A stretch of 35,118 bases of DNA from Clostridia bacterium (GCA_017469465.1 JAFUGH010000067.1:1-35118), one strand, 5' to 3'; shown: positions 16,790 to 25,272, counted from the first letter of the stretch. Notes: generated from the sequence alone by a model not told the origin. Made by a program: numbers and translations.

Positions 16790-16816
16790 CATCTTTAAGT
16801 TACTTACTTAAAGATG
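16790..16816 (-). repeat. Right recombinase-type inverted site
   Basis: The arms are the same 11 bp as the left site (CATCTTTAAGT and ACTTAAAGATG) but the centre is TACTT, the reverse complement of the left centre AAGTA. The two sites are therefore in inverted orientation. T5 follows at 16817, so as RNA the site can end plus-strand transcription. Confidence 0.75.
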
Positions 16817-16858
16817 TTTTTATAATTATGATAGGTGTATCCAAAATCAAACTCATTC

Positions 16859-17320
16859 TTAATTATCTATCAATTTTACAATTCTACTCTTATCAATTAA
16901 TCCGATACTCCTATTACTTTCTTTTCCATTTTCAATAACAACAAGTGTAGGAATAGAGTATATTCCATATTCACTTGCTAAATCATCATTCTTATCCACA
17001 TCTATTCTTACGAATTTCACATCATTACGCTCCATTGCAACTTCATCTACAATTGGAGATAACACTTGACATGGACCACACCAAGTGGCATAAAAATCCA
17101 CTAATACTTTCTTATCACTTCTTAGTACCTCATTTTCAAATGTATTAGATGTTACCTCTTGTACTGCGCTTTCATTGCTTTGATTATTAGAAATAAGTTT
17201 AAAAACACTGCTTTCGTTATTTGAACTGTTAATATTTCGCATTTTCATTAAATGATCTGCTCCAATCAAAGCAATGATAAAAATAAGTACTCCTAATAAA
17301 ACTTTTTCTCTATTATTCAT
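16859..17320 (-). CDS. Membrane-anchored extracytoplasmic thioredoxin
   Basis: The 153-residue protein has an N-terminal membrane anchor (about 6-22), a Ser/Asn-rich linker, and a thioredoxin domain with active site W-C-G-P-C (Cys81, Cys84) and cis-Pro124. It should act outside the membrane as a disulfide reductase, fed with electrons by the CcdA protein whose gene ends 9 bp upstream. The start has AGGAGG. It is the last gene of a GtrA-CcdA-thioredoxin cluster on one strand. Confidence 0.92.
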   Translation of the reverse strand: MNNREKVLLGVLIFIIALIGADHLMKMRNINSSNNESSVFKLISNNQSNESAVQEVTSNTFENEVLRSDKKVLVDFYATWCGPCQVLSPIVDEVAMERNDVKFVRIDVDKNDDLASEYGIYSIPTLVVIENGKESNRSIGLIDKSRIVKLIDN

Positions 17321-17329
17321 AAAAGCCTC

Positions 17330-17965
17330 CTACGAAAATAATATATATATTCCCATTAGAATTAAGACTACCCCAGAAATTTTAATAACTACATGATAAT
17401 TCTTTTTTATAAAATTAAATGCACTTTTCAACTTATCAATTAATACCACTGATATCACAAATGAAATTCCTAATCCTATTGAATATAGTAAAATTAATAC
17501 TATCCCTTTTAAGAGATTTTTTTCATTTGCTACTAACATTAAAGCACTACTCAAAAATGTTCCAATGCAAGGTGTCCAACTAATAGAAAACATGATTCCA
17601 AATAAAATAGACTTTATAAAATTTAAATCTTTCGCATTTGCTTTTACTTGATTCGTTCTATTTAAAAATTTTATTTTAAATATTCCAATATAATTTAAAC
17701 CTAAAATAATTACCAGCGTGCCAAATAATATTTTTATATACTTTGAATACTCCCCTACAAACTTGCCAAATGTACTTGCAAAAATAGATAATAATATGAA
17801 TACTATTGTAAAACCTATTACAAAACCAACAGCATTTACTATTTTTTTACTCGAATTATTATCATCTTTTCCAGCAAAATACGAAATATATATTGGAATC
17901 ATAGGAAGAATGCAAGGTGATATAAAACTGGCAAATCCTTCTATAAAGGTAAATAGATATTCCAT
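17330..17965 (-). CDS. ccdA: CcdA/DsbD-type transmembrane electron carrier
   Basis: The 211-residue integral membrane protein has six predicted membrane segments. The paired redox cysteines Cys18 (FISPCILPMIPIY) and Cys133 (SWTPCIGTFLSS) define the CcdA family. It passes reducing equivalents from cytoplasmic thioredoxin to extracytoplasmic thioredoxin-like proteins, here most likely the product of the next gene. No cytochrome c genes are nearby, so the target may be surface or secreted protein disulfides. The BspA-like protein nearby has a Cys in every repeat. Confidence 0.9.
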   Translation of the reverse strand: MEYLFTFIEGFASFISPCILPMIPIYISYFAGKDDNNSSKKIVNAVGFVIGFTIVFILLSIFASTFGKFVGEYSKYIKILFGTLVIILGLNYIGIFKIKFLNRTNQVKANAKDLNFIKSILFGIMFSISWTPCIGTFLSSALMLVANEKNLLKGIVLILLYSIGLGISFVISVVLIDKLKSAFNFIKKNYHVVIKISGVVLILMGIYILFS

Positions 17966-17982
17966 TATTTCTTATATTCTCC

Positions 17983-18438
17983 TTACTTGTTATTTCCTTT
18001 ATCTTTAAAGACAAAAAGCTTACTTAAAATGTAATTTCCAACTATTACTAATCCTTGCGTTATGATTACCCATATCACTACTTGCATATCACTATCCATT
18101 TTTAATAGAGTCACAAAAAACCACATCAAAACGGCTTCCATAGCTAACGTTGCTATTCTAGCGCTAAAAAATTTTATCATTTCTTCTTTGACGTTGTTGT
18201 TCTTACTTTTAAATACAAATTTTCTATTTGTAATATAAGCAAAAACAACTGCAGCAAGCCATGAAATAATAACAGAAATTTGTAATTGTATAGGATTTTT
18301 GGCATCAAGAACTGTAAACAAAAGTCCATACTTTACACCTAAAGAAATAACTGTTGCAATTCCGCCTGTCAATAAGTAATTTATTATTTCTTCATATTTC
18401 TTGTATAATTCTATAAATCCATCAAATATTTTTTTCAT
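17983..18438 (-). CDS. GtrA-family membrane protein
   Basis: This 151-residue protein has four hydrophobic segments and the family pattern NYLLTGGIATVISLGVKYGLLF, followed by AYITNRKFVFKSK and the final LSKLFVFKDK. GtrA proteins are thought to move lipid-linked sugars across the membrane for cell-wall or teichoic acid glycosylation. ATG at 18438 is preceded by GGAGAAGTG. The longer frame to 18534 overlaps the terminator of the upstream operon, so the shorter start is chosen. It lies 17 bp before ccdA. Confidence 0.85.
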   Translation of the reverse strand: MKKIFDGFIELYKKYEEIINYLLTGGIATVISLGVKYGLLFTVLDAKNPIQLQISVIISWLAAVVFAYITNRKFVFKSKNNNVKEEMIKFFSARIATLAMEAVLMWFFVTLLKMDSDMQVVIWVIITQGLVIVGNYILSKLFVFKDKGNNK

Positions 18439-18463
18439 TTTCACTTCTCCATTATTTTTATAA

Positions 18464-18473
18464 ATTATATCAT
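18464..18473 (-). promoter_or_regulatory. Extended -10 promoter of the gtrA-ccdA-thioredoxin cluster
   Basis: On the minus strand TG, one base, then TATAAT (18464-18469). The -35 match (TTTTCA at 18487-18492, 17 bp away) is weak, as is usual with an extended -10. Confidence 0.5.
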
Positions 18474-18520
18474 AAAAGCCTAATGATGAAAATAATTTTG
18501 TAGACTTTAACATACATAAA

Positions 18521-18563
18521 AAGGATACCCTCAATTGCTATTATTTCCATTTAGGGCATCCTT
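18521..18563 (-). terminator. Terminator of the five-gene AAA/TelA/XpaC/VWA operon
   Basis: An 11-bp stem with one mismatch (18521-18531 with 18553-18563; AAGGAT-CCCT type) is followed on the minus strand by TTTTTATG, 6 bp after the AAA gene stop. Confidence 0.75.
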
Positions 18564-18568
18564 AAAAA

Positions 18569-20287
18569 TTACATTTTTAATAAATCTTCAGTACTAATAT
18601 CTTCTTTCGTAATTGTTTTAAGTACTTTTTTACTCGTTTTATTTCTAGTATTTGCTGCATGTTTTAAGATAGATTTTTCATATACATTTCTTACAAAACG
18701 TGCATTACCAAAATTTTTAGTATCTTTGTATTCTTCAATTACTTTTCTAACTTCCTCTATCGCATCATCTGCTACAACAAAACCTGATTTTTTCATCATA
18801 CCTTTAAAAATTTCAATTAATTCATCTGGGGTATAATCATCAAATTCTAATGTATAACCAATTCTTGAAACAATACCTGAATTTGAATTCAAAAATGCTT
18901 GCATCTCTTTCGTATAACCTGCAAAAATAACTACTAAATTATCTCTATAATTTTCCATTGCTTGAATTAATGTTGCAATTGCTTCTTCATTATAGGAACT
19001 TCCTGTTGTTCCATTGCTAGCAAGAGAGTATGCCTCGTCAATAAACAAGACTCCTCCTAGCGCTTTTTCCACAACTCCCATTGTTTTTGGTGCAGTTTGC
19101 CCAACAAATTCACCAACTAAATCTTTGCTTGAAACTTCAATCAATTTATTTTGCTTAATATATTTTAAATTATATAATACTTCTGCAATAATTCTTGCAA
19201 CAGTTGTTTTACCTGTTCCAGGATTTCCTAAAAACACCATGTGAAGATTTACATCTTTTATTTTTAAATCATCTTTTGACTTTTTCTTAAGTTCAATTAA
19301 ATCTACTAAATCATTTAACACTTTCTTGACTTTTTGTAAGCCTACAAGTTCATTTAATTCTGCAAAAATTTCTTCTAAAGTTTTATCTTGCTCGTAAGTA
19401 GGTATTTCTCCATTAAAAGAAATATACTTACACAAATTATTCCTATAATCAGGAAAATCTAAACTTGTTTTAGGATATGTATTTGAAATATAGTCTAATA
19501 ATTTTACGTTCATCTCATCAGAAAATTCAATTGAATCTTTTAATTTTTCTACAACTTCTCTCAAAACATCTTGCACATCTGGTTTCACTTCTTCAATTTG
19601 GAATTCAAAATATTTTTCTAACATGAGAGACCTTTTCGCAAATGCATTTGTAATTTCTAATTTATCTCTTCCTACAATAAAAGTTATAGTGTTATTTAAA
19701 TACTTGTTCATTGTGTCTTCTAAAAAATTCAAAAAAACTTCTTGAAACTTTTCATCATGAGTTGAAAAACCATTTAGTTCTTTAAACATAATCATTCCAT
19801 TGTCAGCGTATAATTGTGTAACTTGATCTGCACTTTCCAATTGATATATTGCAATTTCTTCCACCTTTGTCGATTTTATATATGAAAAGATAGTTGCACC
19901 CTCCATAATAATTTCTTTTACACTTTTGACTAAATCTGAATTTTTGGAAATCAATTGCACATTAAAAGGAATATAATTCTTTTCAATCTTTTCATCATAC
20001 TTTCTCATATATTCAATCATTTTCTTAAGTAACTTTTTTGATTCTTCTGTGATATATAAATTGTCTATTTTTGCAAACAAATCAGCCATTCTTTTATCTT
20101 TCTCTTCTTTTGAGAATTTTTGTTTATTTGTTTCTGAAACATTTATACCAACTTCGAGTTTAGGCATATTGGATGCTTTTTCATCAACTCCCAATTGTCT
20201 TAATTCTTCTCTTAGTTTTTCATTTTGTTTTTCTATCTTTTCAATACCAAAGTAGTCGTTATATATTTCTTCAAAAAAATTTTTCAT
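18569..20287 (-). CDS. CbbX/SpoVK-type AAA ATPase with a degenerate first AAA domain
   Basis: The 572-residue cytoplasmic protein has a C-terminal AAA domain with Walker A GNPGTGKT (354-361), Walker B VLFIDEAYSL (413-422), a sensor and a lid ending in FGNARFVRNVYE. It matches the CbxX/CfqX family of hexameric remodelling motors. Residues about 105-255 look like a second, dead AAA domain: it keeps the late helices (FQEVFLNFLEDTMN, ITFIVGRDKLEI) but lacks Walker A. The N-terminal 40 residues are a coiled coil. It is the last gene of an operon with TelA, 18 bp downstream. It probably remodels the TelA/XpaC membrane complex; that role is inference. The start has GGAGGAAG. Confidence 0.85.
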   Translation of the reverse strand: MKNFFEEIYNDYFGIEKIEKQNEKLREELRQLGVDEKASNMPKLEVGINVSETNKQKFSKEEKDKRMADLFAKIDNLYITEESKKLLKKMIEYMRKYDEKIEKNYIPFNVQLISKNSDLVKSVKEIIMEGATIFSYIKSTKVEEIAIYQLESADQVTQLYADNGMIMFKELNGFSTHDEKFQEVFLNFLEDTMNKYLNNTITFIVGRDKLEITNAFAKRSLMLEKYFEFQIEEVKPDVQDVLREVVEKLKDSIEFSDEMNVKLLDYISNTYPKTSLDFPDYRNNLCKYISFNGEIPTYEQDKTLEEIFAELNELVGLQKVKKVLNDLVDLIELKKKSKDDLKIKDVNLHMVFLGNPGTGKTTVARIIAEVLYNLKYIKQNKLIEVSSKDLVGEFVGQTAPKTMGVVEKALGGVLFIDEAYSLASNGTTGSSYNEEAIATLIQAMENYRDNLVVIFAGYTKEMQAFLNSNSGIVSRIGYTLEFDDYTPDELIEIFKGMMKKSGFVVADDAIEEVRKVIEEYKDTKNFGNARFVRNVYEKSILKHAANTRNKTSKKVLKTITKEDISTEDLLKM

Positions 20288-20305
20288 ACTTCCTCCACAA
20301 ATGTT

Positions 20306-21472
20306 TTACAAGTCTTTTTGGTTATTTACTTTTAATTCTATCATTTTTTCTTTTAGTTCTTTTTCAATATCTTCTAATTGTTTTTCTGCTTCTTGTCTCT
20401 TAGTTCTACCATTTTCATGTATCTCAATTACTTTATCAAGTGTCTCTATTAAATTAGCATTTGTTTTCTGCAATGTTTCAATATCTACAATTGCCTTTTC
20501 TGATTCTTCTGCAATTTCAATTGAACCTTGTTTCAACATTTCACTATTTTTCTTAAGCATATCGTTCGTTAATTTAGAAACAGCCTTTTGTGCTCCTAAA
20601 GCTTGTTTAGCATTATTAATTCCAAGTGCTAACACCATTTGATTTTTCCAAAGTGGTATTGTATTTGTAATAGAGCCTTGAATTTTTTCAACAAGTTCTG
20701 CTTCATTATTTTGAAGCATTCTAATTTGTGGAGCCATTTGAATTGAGATAATCCTTGTTGTTTTTAAATCATATATTTTCTTTTCAAGTCGATTAATAAT
20801 ACTCTCCATATCATTTACTTTTTGTGCATCTAATTGTTCCCCTGTTTCACTAGCAATTCTTTGCAATTCTGGCAACGTAACATTTCTCAATTCATCAAGT
20901 TTTCTTTCACCAGCAATAATATATAATGATAACTCTTTAAAATAATCCAAATTCTTTTGATACATTGTATCAAAAATATTAATATCTTTTAGCATTTGTA
21001 ATTTATGATTGTCTAAGCTCTTTTCAATTAAATCAATATTACTATCTATCTTATTATACTTTGCAATTATTTTATCTAATTGTTTTTTAGCACTTGTAAA
21101 TAATTTTGCTAATCCAGATTTATTTTGGTCAGCAATGTCGGAATCAAAAGATTTGATTTGTGCCACCAAATTAGATAGTAAATCTCCAACCTCTCCCAAA
21201 TTTTTTGTTTTAACATCTTCTAAAACGCTATCAGAAAATTGTGAAATTTTTGTTTGTGCTTGTGAACCAAATTGCAAAATTTGTATTGCATCATTCACAT
21301 CAATTTTCGCATTGAATTCATCAATTGCTCTTTTTTCTTCTTCTGTTAATGCATCATAATTTAATGATTGTTCTATTTTTTCATTTGTTATTTGTTTTGT
21401 ATCTTTTACAATCGCTTCAACTTCTTTTTCCTCAACTTGCTTTTCCACTTTCAATTCTAAATTACTCATCAT
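20306..21472 (-). CDS. Toxic-anion-resistance protein TelA family
   Basis: The protein of about 388 residues is almost entirely helical coiled coil and belongs to the TelA/KlaA family. The signature region ARIISIQMAPQIRMLQNNEAELVEKIQGSI then TIPLWKNQMVLALGINNAKQALGAQKAVSKLTNDMLKKN is clear (about 240-320). TelA proteins are linked to tellurite and other envelope stresses and usually occur next to XpaC, as here. It has no membrane segment. Of several clustered ATGs, 21472 (or 21469) has AAGGG at good spacing. The biochemical role of the family is not settled. Confidence 0.9.
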   Translation of the reverse strand: MMSNLELKVEKQVEEKEVEAIVKDTKQITNEKIEQSLNYDALTEEEKRAIDEFNAKIDVNDAIQILQFGSQAQTKISQFSDSVLEDVKTKNLGEVGDLLSNLVAQIKSFDSDIADQNKSGLAKLFTSAKKQLDKIIAKYNKIDSNIDLIEKSLDNHKLQMLKDINIFDTMYQKNLDYFKELSLYIIAGERKLDELRNVTLPELQRIASETGEQLDAQKVNDMESIINRLEKKIYDLKTTRIISIQMAPQIRMLQNNEAELVEKIQGSITNTIPLWKNQMVLALGINNAKQALGAQKAVSKLTNDMLKKNSEMLKQGSIEIAEESEKAIVDIETLQKTNANLIETLDKVIEIHENGRTKRQEAEKQLEDIEKELKEKMIELKVNNQKDL

Positions 21473-21510
21473 TATTCTTCCCTTCATCATTTTTTTAAAT
21501 ATAAAATACT

Positions 21511-22758
21511 CTATTCTTCAACAGCAGTATTTTCAACTTCCGCAACATATTCTGGTTTATTTCCTAAATATCCAATTAGCTTATTATAGATATCCATTTT
21601 TAAACTTGTTACTGTACTTCTAATCTCTTGTGGGACTCCAATTCCTATGGAAGATACATCATATGTTCCACCAGTAACACCTGTTCTAAATCCATACTTT
21701 GACCATGCAATTTGCCCAATCTCTGCATCTGAAAAAGCTTCATATAAAGATTTACCTGCTTCAGTAAAATATGCTAAGCAATGAGAATTCCACATGGTAG
21801 GTTCTGGATATAATACTCTGATTTTTTCTTTTACTTGTGCAAAACCATTTGGATTTGAATTTGCAAAATCAATCATACTTTTTTCATAGTCAACAATCAT
21901 TTTTCTTCCACCCATACCTGTCATTAAATAATTTTGAAATAAATCTGCAGGTGTGTTATTCATGTATCCTGATTTCACATAAAACTCTTTTAATTTTAAC
22001 AAGTTTTCATTCACATTATTGTCTAACACTTGTCCGCCACATAAAATCGACAATAACAATCCATAGTAAGTTGCACCAGGAGAAGAAGTTACTGGATCTG
22101 TAGAAGCAACATTCATTTTTCCAAAACTATCTAAACCAATATCCTTCCAATCTTTACTGTCTAAAATATATTGCATTAGTTTTGGCATATCTTTAATATA
22201 GTAAACACCATTTTCTTCTTTCACGATTCCTTCCGCTTCCAAGCAATCTACCACTTCATCCCAACTATAGATTACGATAGGAGTGTTAAGCGTAAGACCA
22301 CCGTTTAGCACTGTGTATCTATCTGCTTCTCCGTTTTGTTTATTCGGTTGTAATTTATAATAATCATAAAATCTTTGATCTGACGTAAATAGTGCATCAT
22401 ATTTAGTAACGCCTTCCGATTTAATTGTAAAAGTTTCTCCTTTTGACATTCTATTAACAATTTCTTGATTCCCTAATCCAACTGATTCCCTAATTAAAGG
22501 AACTGTAATAGTTTTTCCATTACTCCACGTATCAAATACAACATTTAATTTGTACTTGTCTCTTAATATTTTTTGTACTTCTTCGTCTGCTAAGAAATCT
22601 TCCTTACCACCACCTGTTGCAACATAAACCGTTGTAAGTCCTCTGACATCATCGCCATTTTCAGTTTCTTGTTTTGAATTAGATGCAAATTTTATTACTA
22701 CTATGATAATAATCAATATAATAAAAATTGCAATTCCTACTAATTGTTTCTTTTTCAC
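21511..22758 (-). CDS. Membrane-anchored type-2 periplasmic-binding-like protein
   Basis: The 415-residue protein has an N-terminal membrane anchor (about 6-26). It is followed by an extracytoplasmic bilobal binding-protein fold (VYVATGGGKEDFLADEEVQ, TKYDALFTSDQRFYDYYK, TSSPGATYYGLLLSILCGGQ, MIVDYEKSMIDFANSNPNG). No permease or ATPase of an ABC importer is nearby, so it is more likely a sensor or scaffold of the operon than a transporter part. The start is GTG with GGAGGAG 7 nt upstream. It resembles the N-terminal half of the VWA protein two genes upstream, suggesting duplication. Confidence 0.8.
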   Translation of the reverse strand: MKKKQLVGIAIFIILIIIIVVIKFASNSKQETENGDDVRGLTTVYVATGGGKEDFLADEEVQKILRDKYKLNVVFDTWSNGKTITVPLIRESVGLGNQEIVNRMSKGETFTIKSEGVTKYDALFTSDQRFYDYYKLQPNKQNGEADRYTVLNGGLTLNTPIVIYSWDEVVDCLEAEGIVKEENGVYYIKDMPKLMQYILDSKDWKDIGLDSFGKMNVASTDPVTSSPGATYYGLLLSILCGGQVLDNNVNENLLKLKEFYVKSGYMNNTPADLFQNYLMTGMGGRKMIVDYEKSMIDFANSNPNGFAQVKEKIRVLYPEPTMWNSHCLAYFTEAGKSLYEAFSDAEIGQIAWSKYGFRTGVTGGTYDVSSIGIGVPQEIRSTVTSLKMDIYNKLIGYLGNKPEYVAEVENTAVEE

Positions 22759-22807
22759 TTAACTTCTCCTCCCATCTTGAATTACAGGCATTTACTTTCT
22801 TCGTCCC

Positions 22808-23418
22808 TTACAAATTAAAATCAGTGGAATCGAATCCATCCGCTTTTAACATTGCATCAAACACTTTCATTTCTGCATCAGCATCTACCAAATCTGATTG
22901 ATATAAATTAGCCAATTGCTTTTTAAAAGCTGCATTAATTTCACTAATCATCTTTTTGGCTTGAGCCATGAATTTATTTCCTTCATCCGATGATAGTCTT
23001 TGATTTTCTATTTCATCATATCTATTTAATATTTTAATTGTTACTGGCAAATAATAATCAAAGAAATTCTTCACTTTTTTCTTTTTATTAGGTTTCGTAG
23101 AAATAGTAAAGATAATTTTATCTACTGTTTCATGTATTTCATTTAAGTCTTTTCTAATATCTTCATCTTCAATGTTTGGAATCATATTCAAAATTTCTTT
23201 ATTTTGTGCTTTAGCAGTTTCCAAAACTTCATAAAGACTTCTATCGGATTCTTTTAAAGTGACCTCTTTTTTATTATTACTAAGTAACAATTCTCCTGCC
23301 CCAAAGGCAGTCGCACCAATTACAAGTGATGGTATCAAACCGTACCGAAAGTGCTAAATAAGGTACTGCAAAAAATGTACCACCGTACTAGTGCTGAAAT
23401 AATTTCTGGATGTTTCAA
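22808..23418 (-). CDS. XpaC-family protein, needing two +1 frameshifts at CGG
   Basis: This 202-residue product is reconstructed from three frames. It starts at TTG 23418 (GAGG 8 nt upstream) with MKHPEIISALV, shifts +1 at CGG 23385-23383 to GGTFFAVPYLALSV, then shifts +1 at CGG 23342-23340 to GLIPSLVIGATAFGAGELLL. From there one frame runs to the stop. The result is a hydrophobic N-terminal hairpin followed by a helical cytoplasmic domain, exactly the architecture and length of the XpaC (5-bromo-4-chloroindolyl phosphate hydrolysis) family. Without the shifts the membrane part is lost and only the 176-residue C-terminal part is open. The neighbour TelA is the usual XpaC partner. Confidence 0.85.
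23340..23342 (-). other. +1 frameshift site 4: GTA CGG T in xpaC (second)
   Basis: CGG is in the frame set by the first shift. Skipping C (23342) gives GGT (23341-23339), then LIPSLVIG. Without the shift the frame stops two codons later at TGA. Confidence 0.75.
23383..23385 (-). other. +1 frameshift site 3: GTA CGG T in xpaC (first)
   Basis: CGG is codon 12 in the start frame. Skipping C (23385) gives GGT GGT ACA, continuing a hydrophobic segment. Without the shift the frame stops about 17 codons later. Confidence 0.75.
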
Positions 23419-23467
23419 AACACATTCCTCACTTTTTCTTGTTTTATAATAATATCTTACTCCTATT

Positions 23468-25117
23468 TTAGTTATATCCCCTAACCTCTTTAAAAGCTGC
23501 AACTAAATTTTCTTTTCCATCAAAGACCTTACCATTTGTCAATTCTGCTAAGCTCTCTAATTGAGTATTATTGGCGTATCCAAACATAATTGAGTATACT
23601 GGAATTTCTCTTCCTGCTGCTTTATAAACTTGTTCAAAATCTGATATTGTTCCAACATTTCCTTCGCCATCTGTCATTAAAATTACTGATACATTATATT
23701 TACTGGTATCTTCATTTTGTAGTAATTCAATACCTCTAGCTGCTGCTGGATATAAAGCTGTTGAGCCTCGTGTTTCAAATTGATTAATATTTTTTAATAA
23801 CTCACTTGTATTCGTGCCTTCATTCGTTGTCCATGTTCCCTTTACTGAATCTGAGAAAGGAACAATCTCGATCTTATCTTCTTGTGAAAATTGTATATAA
23901 TCAGCCGCAGCTTCCTCTGTTAAAATATATTGCATTGCATTTCTAAGTTCCTTAATGCCATTACCATACATACTTCCAGAATAATCTAGGCAAAAGACAA
24001 CATGAATTGGCTTTCTTAAACTCGTTTGATAAGCAAGTAATGCTTCTTTAATAACTGCCGTACTTGGGTATTTTACAGGAGAAATATATTTTGTCGTATC
24101 AATTCCCCAATTAGGATTAAATATATTTTTATCTACATTTTCGTTAATTCCGCCAAACCAAGTTCTTCTCCCTTGTTTTTGTAATAATCTTTGACCTTCA
24201 TCACTAAGTAAATAGGATTGGATATCTAAGAATATTTGTTTTTTATTTTCATTTTTGTTGTCTATGTAGGAAAATGGGTTGTCACAAATAGATACTCCAT
24301 CTACTGGATAGATGGCATATAATGTTTCTCTTCCTCTTTGTTCTAGTTCTTGATTTATTTTTATAATTGAAGATTCATAAGAAACAACTGCTTCATAATC
24401 GCCATTTAAAAATGATTGTTCTAAGAAATCTTCACTTCCCGAAGACCTTTCAAGTCCCGAAAAGAATGTTCTTAAATTTTCTCTTACATCTTCTCTATTT
24501 AATATCTCTTCGGTCAAAACTTCTGGATTTCCTGCAAGTGTATATAATAGTCCTAAATATGCAGAAGCACCACTATTTGTGGTAGTTGGACTAGCCATTG
24601 TAAATTTTAAATTACCTGCCGAAATTGCATTGACTAAATCTTTAGTATAAATCGTCTTTCCAATAAAGCCAAGTTCTTGGGCTTTAGACTTTTTTATGCC
24701 AAAAATAACGGGAGTAATGCTTGTCGATTTGGCATTTTTCACTGTTGCTACTTTGCTATCAATCATATATGACCAAATAGAATTTGAAATCCAAATTGCA
24801 TCATACTTTTCGCCCTTATTTATTTTGTTCATAATATCTAAAGTTCCAGCATATTCAATGTTTACGTCATAACCTTTTGTACCAACATAATTCATAATAA
24901 TTTCTTCAAGATCTTTATTTTCTGCGCTTGATAAAATGTTGAATCTTTTTGTATCAACGCTTTCTTCTTGATATTGAGGTGTGTATGGATTATATTGTGG
25001 CGTTCCACTTCCATCAAATATCACAATACTGGCTAACATGATAATAACAATGACTGTTATTATCAAAGAAACCACTGAAATTCCCTTTGAAGTATGGAAA
25101 TCAATTTTTTTATTCAT
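23468..25117 (-). CDS. Binding-protein / von Willebrand A fusion surface protein
   Basis: The 549-residue protein is anchored by an N-terminal membrane segment (about 12-34). A type-2 binding-protein-like domain follows (about 60-335; YDAIWISNSIWSYMI, ASPTTTNSGASAYLGLLY). A VWA domain (about 370-549) has an intact MIDAS: Asp378-x-Ser380-x-Ser382, Thr453 and Asp483. The VWA domain should bind a metal ion and a protein partner outside the cell. This is the first gene of the operon. A strong promoter precedes it and AGGAGG lies before the ATG. Ligand and partner are unknown. Confidence 0.88.
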   Translation of the reverse strand: MNKKIDFHTSKGISVVSLIITVIVIIMLASIVIFDGSGTPQYNPYTPQYQEESVDTKRFNILSSAENKDLEEIIMNYVGTKGYDVNIEYAGTLDIMNKINKGEKYDAIWISNSIWSYMIDSKVATVKNAKSTSITPVIFGIKKSKAQELGFIGKTIYTKDLVNAISAGNLKFTMASPTTTNSGASAYLGLLYTLAGNPEVLTEEILNREDVRENLRTFFSGLERSSGSEDFLEQSFLNGDYEAVVSYESSIIKINQELEQRGRETLYAIYPVDGVSICDNPFSYIDNKNENKKQIFLDIQSYLLSDEGQRLLQKQGRRTWFGGINENVDKNIFNPNWGIDTTKYISPVKYPSTAVIKEALLAYQTSLRKPIHVVFCLDYSGSMYGNGIKELRNAMQYILTEEAAADYIQFSQEDKIEIVPFSDSVKGTWTTNEGTNTSELLKNINQFETRGSTALYPAAARGIELLQNEDTSKYNVSVILMTDGEGNVGTISDFEQVYKAAGREIPVYSIMFGYANNTQLESLAELTNGKVFDGKENLVAAFKEVRGYN

Positions 25118-25146
25118 ATCAGTTCCTCCTAAGTATTCTTATGATG

Positions 25147-25175
25147 ATTATATATATAAAAGGAAGAAGTTTCAA
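25147..25175 (-). promoter_or_regulatory. Promoter of the VWA/XpaC/TelA/AAA operon
   Basis: On the minus strand TTGAAA (25170-25175) and a perfect TATAAT (25147-25152) are separated by 17 bp, 29 nt upstream of the first ATG. Confidence 0.8.
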
Positions 25176-25208
25176 GAAAATTGATCATTGTAATGAAAAT
25201 TTAATAAA

Positions 25209-25272
25209 ATACACAGGTTTTAAGTGAAATGAATCAAATGATTCAAATTCTTTAAAACCTGTGTATTTTATT
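25209..25272. terminator. Terminator between the Cthe_2159-like gene and the VWA operon
   Basis: A perfect 15-bp stem (25209-25223 with 25252-25266; ATACACAGGTTTTAA) has a 28-nt loop and T-rich flanks on both sides. It ends the minus-strand transcript of the gene at 25294. Confidence 0.8.

Larger units (their letters stand above)
16588..16816. other. Probable invertible promoter segment (phase switch), OFF orientation
   Basis: Two 27-bp sites at 16588-16614 and 16790-16816 are exact reverse complements and enclose 175 bp. The enclosed segment has an extended -10 promoter on the plus strand that points away from the surface-protein gene. Inversion would place its -10 at about 16629-16634 on the minus strand, driving that gene. 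In the present orientation the transcript would run straight into the right site, which is followed by TTTTTATAA and so looks like a terminator. A stem at 16654-16692 would stop minus-strand transcription from the ccdA-thioredoxin operon. The remaining intergenic sequence (16470-16587, 16817-16858) shows only the ribosome binding site and AT-rich DNA. Confidence 0.7.

Noticed and set aside
16588..16816. The two 27-bp palindromes as simple paired terminators
   Set aside because: The left site has no T-tract on either side, and the centres are exact reverse complements, which terminators do not need. The possibility is not fully excluded.
20049..20642. Open plus-strand frames opposite the AAA and TelA genes
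   Set aside because: They are antisense shadows of coiled-coil coding sequence: low-complexity Phe/Ser/Leu proteins without ribosome binding sites.
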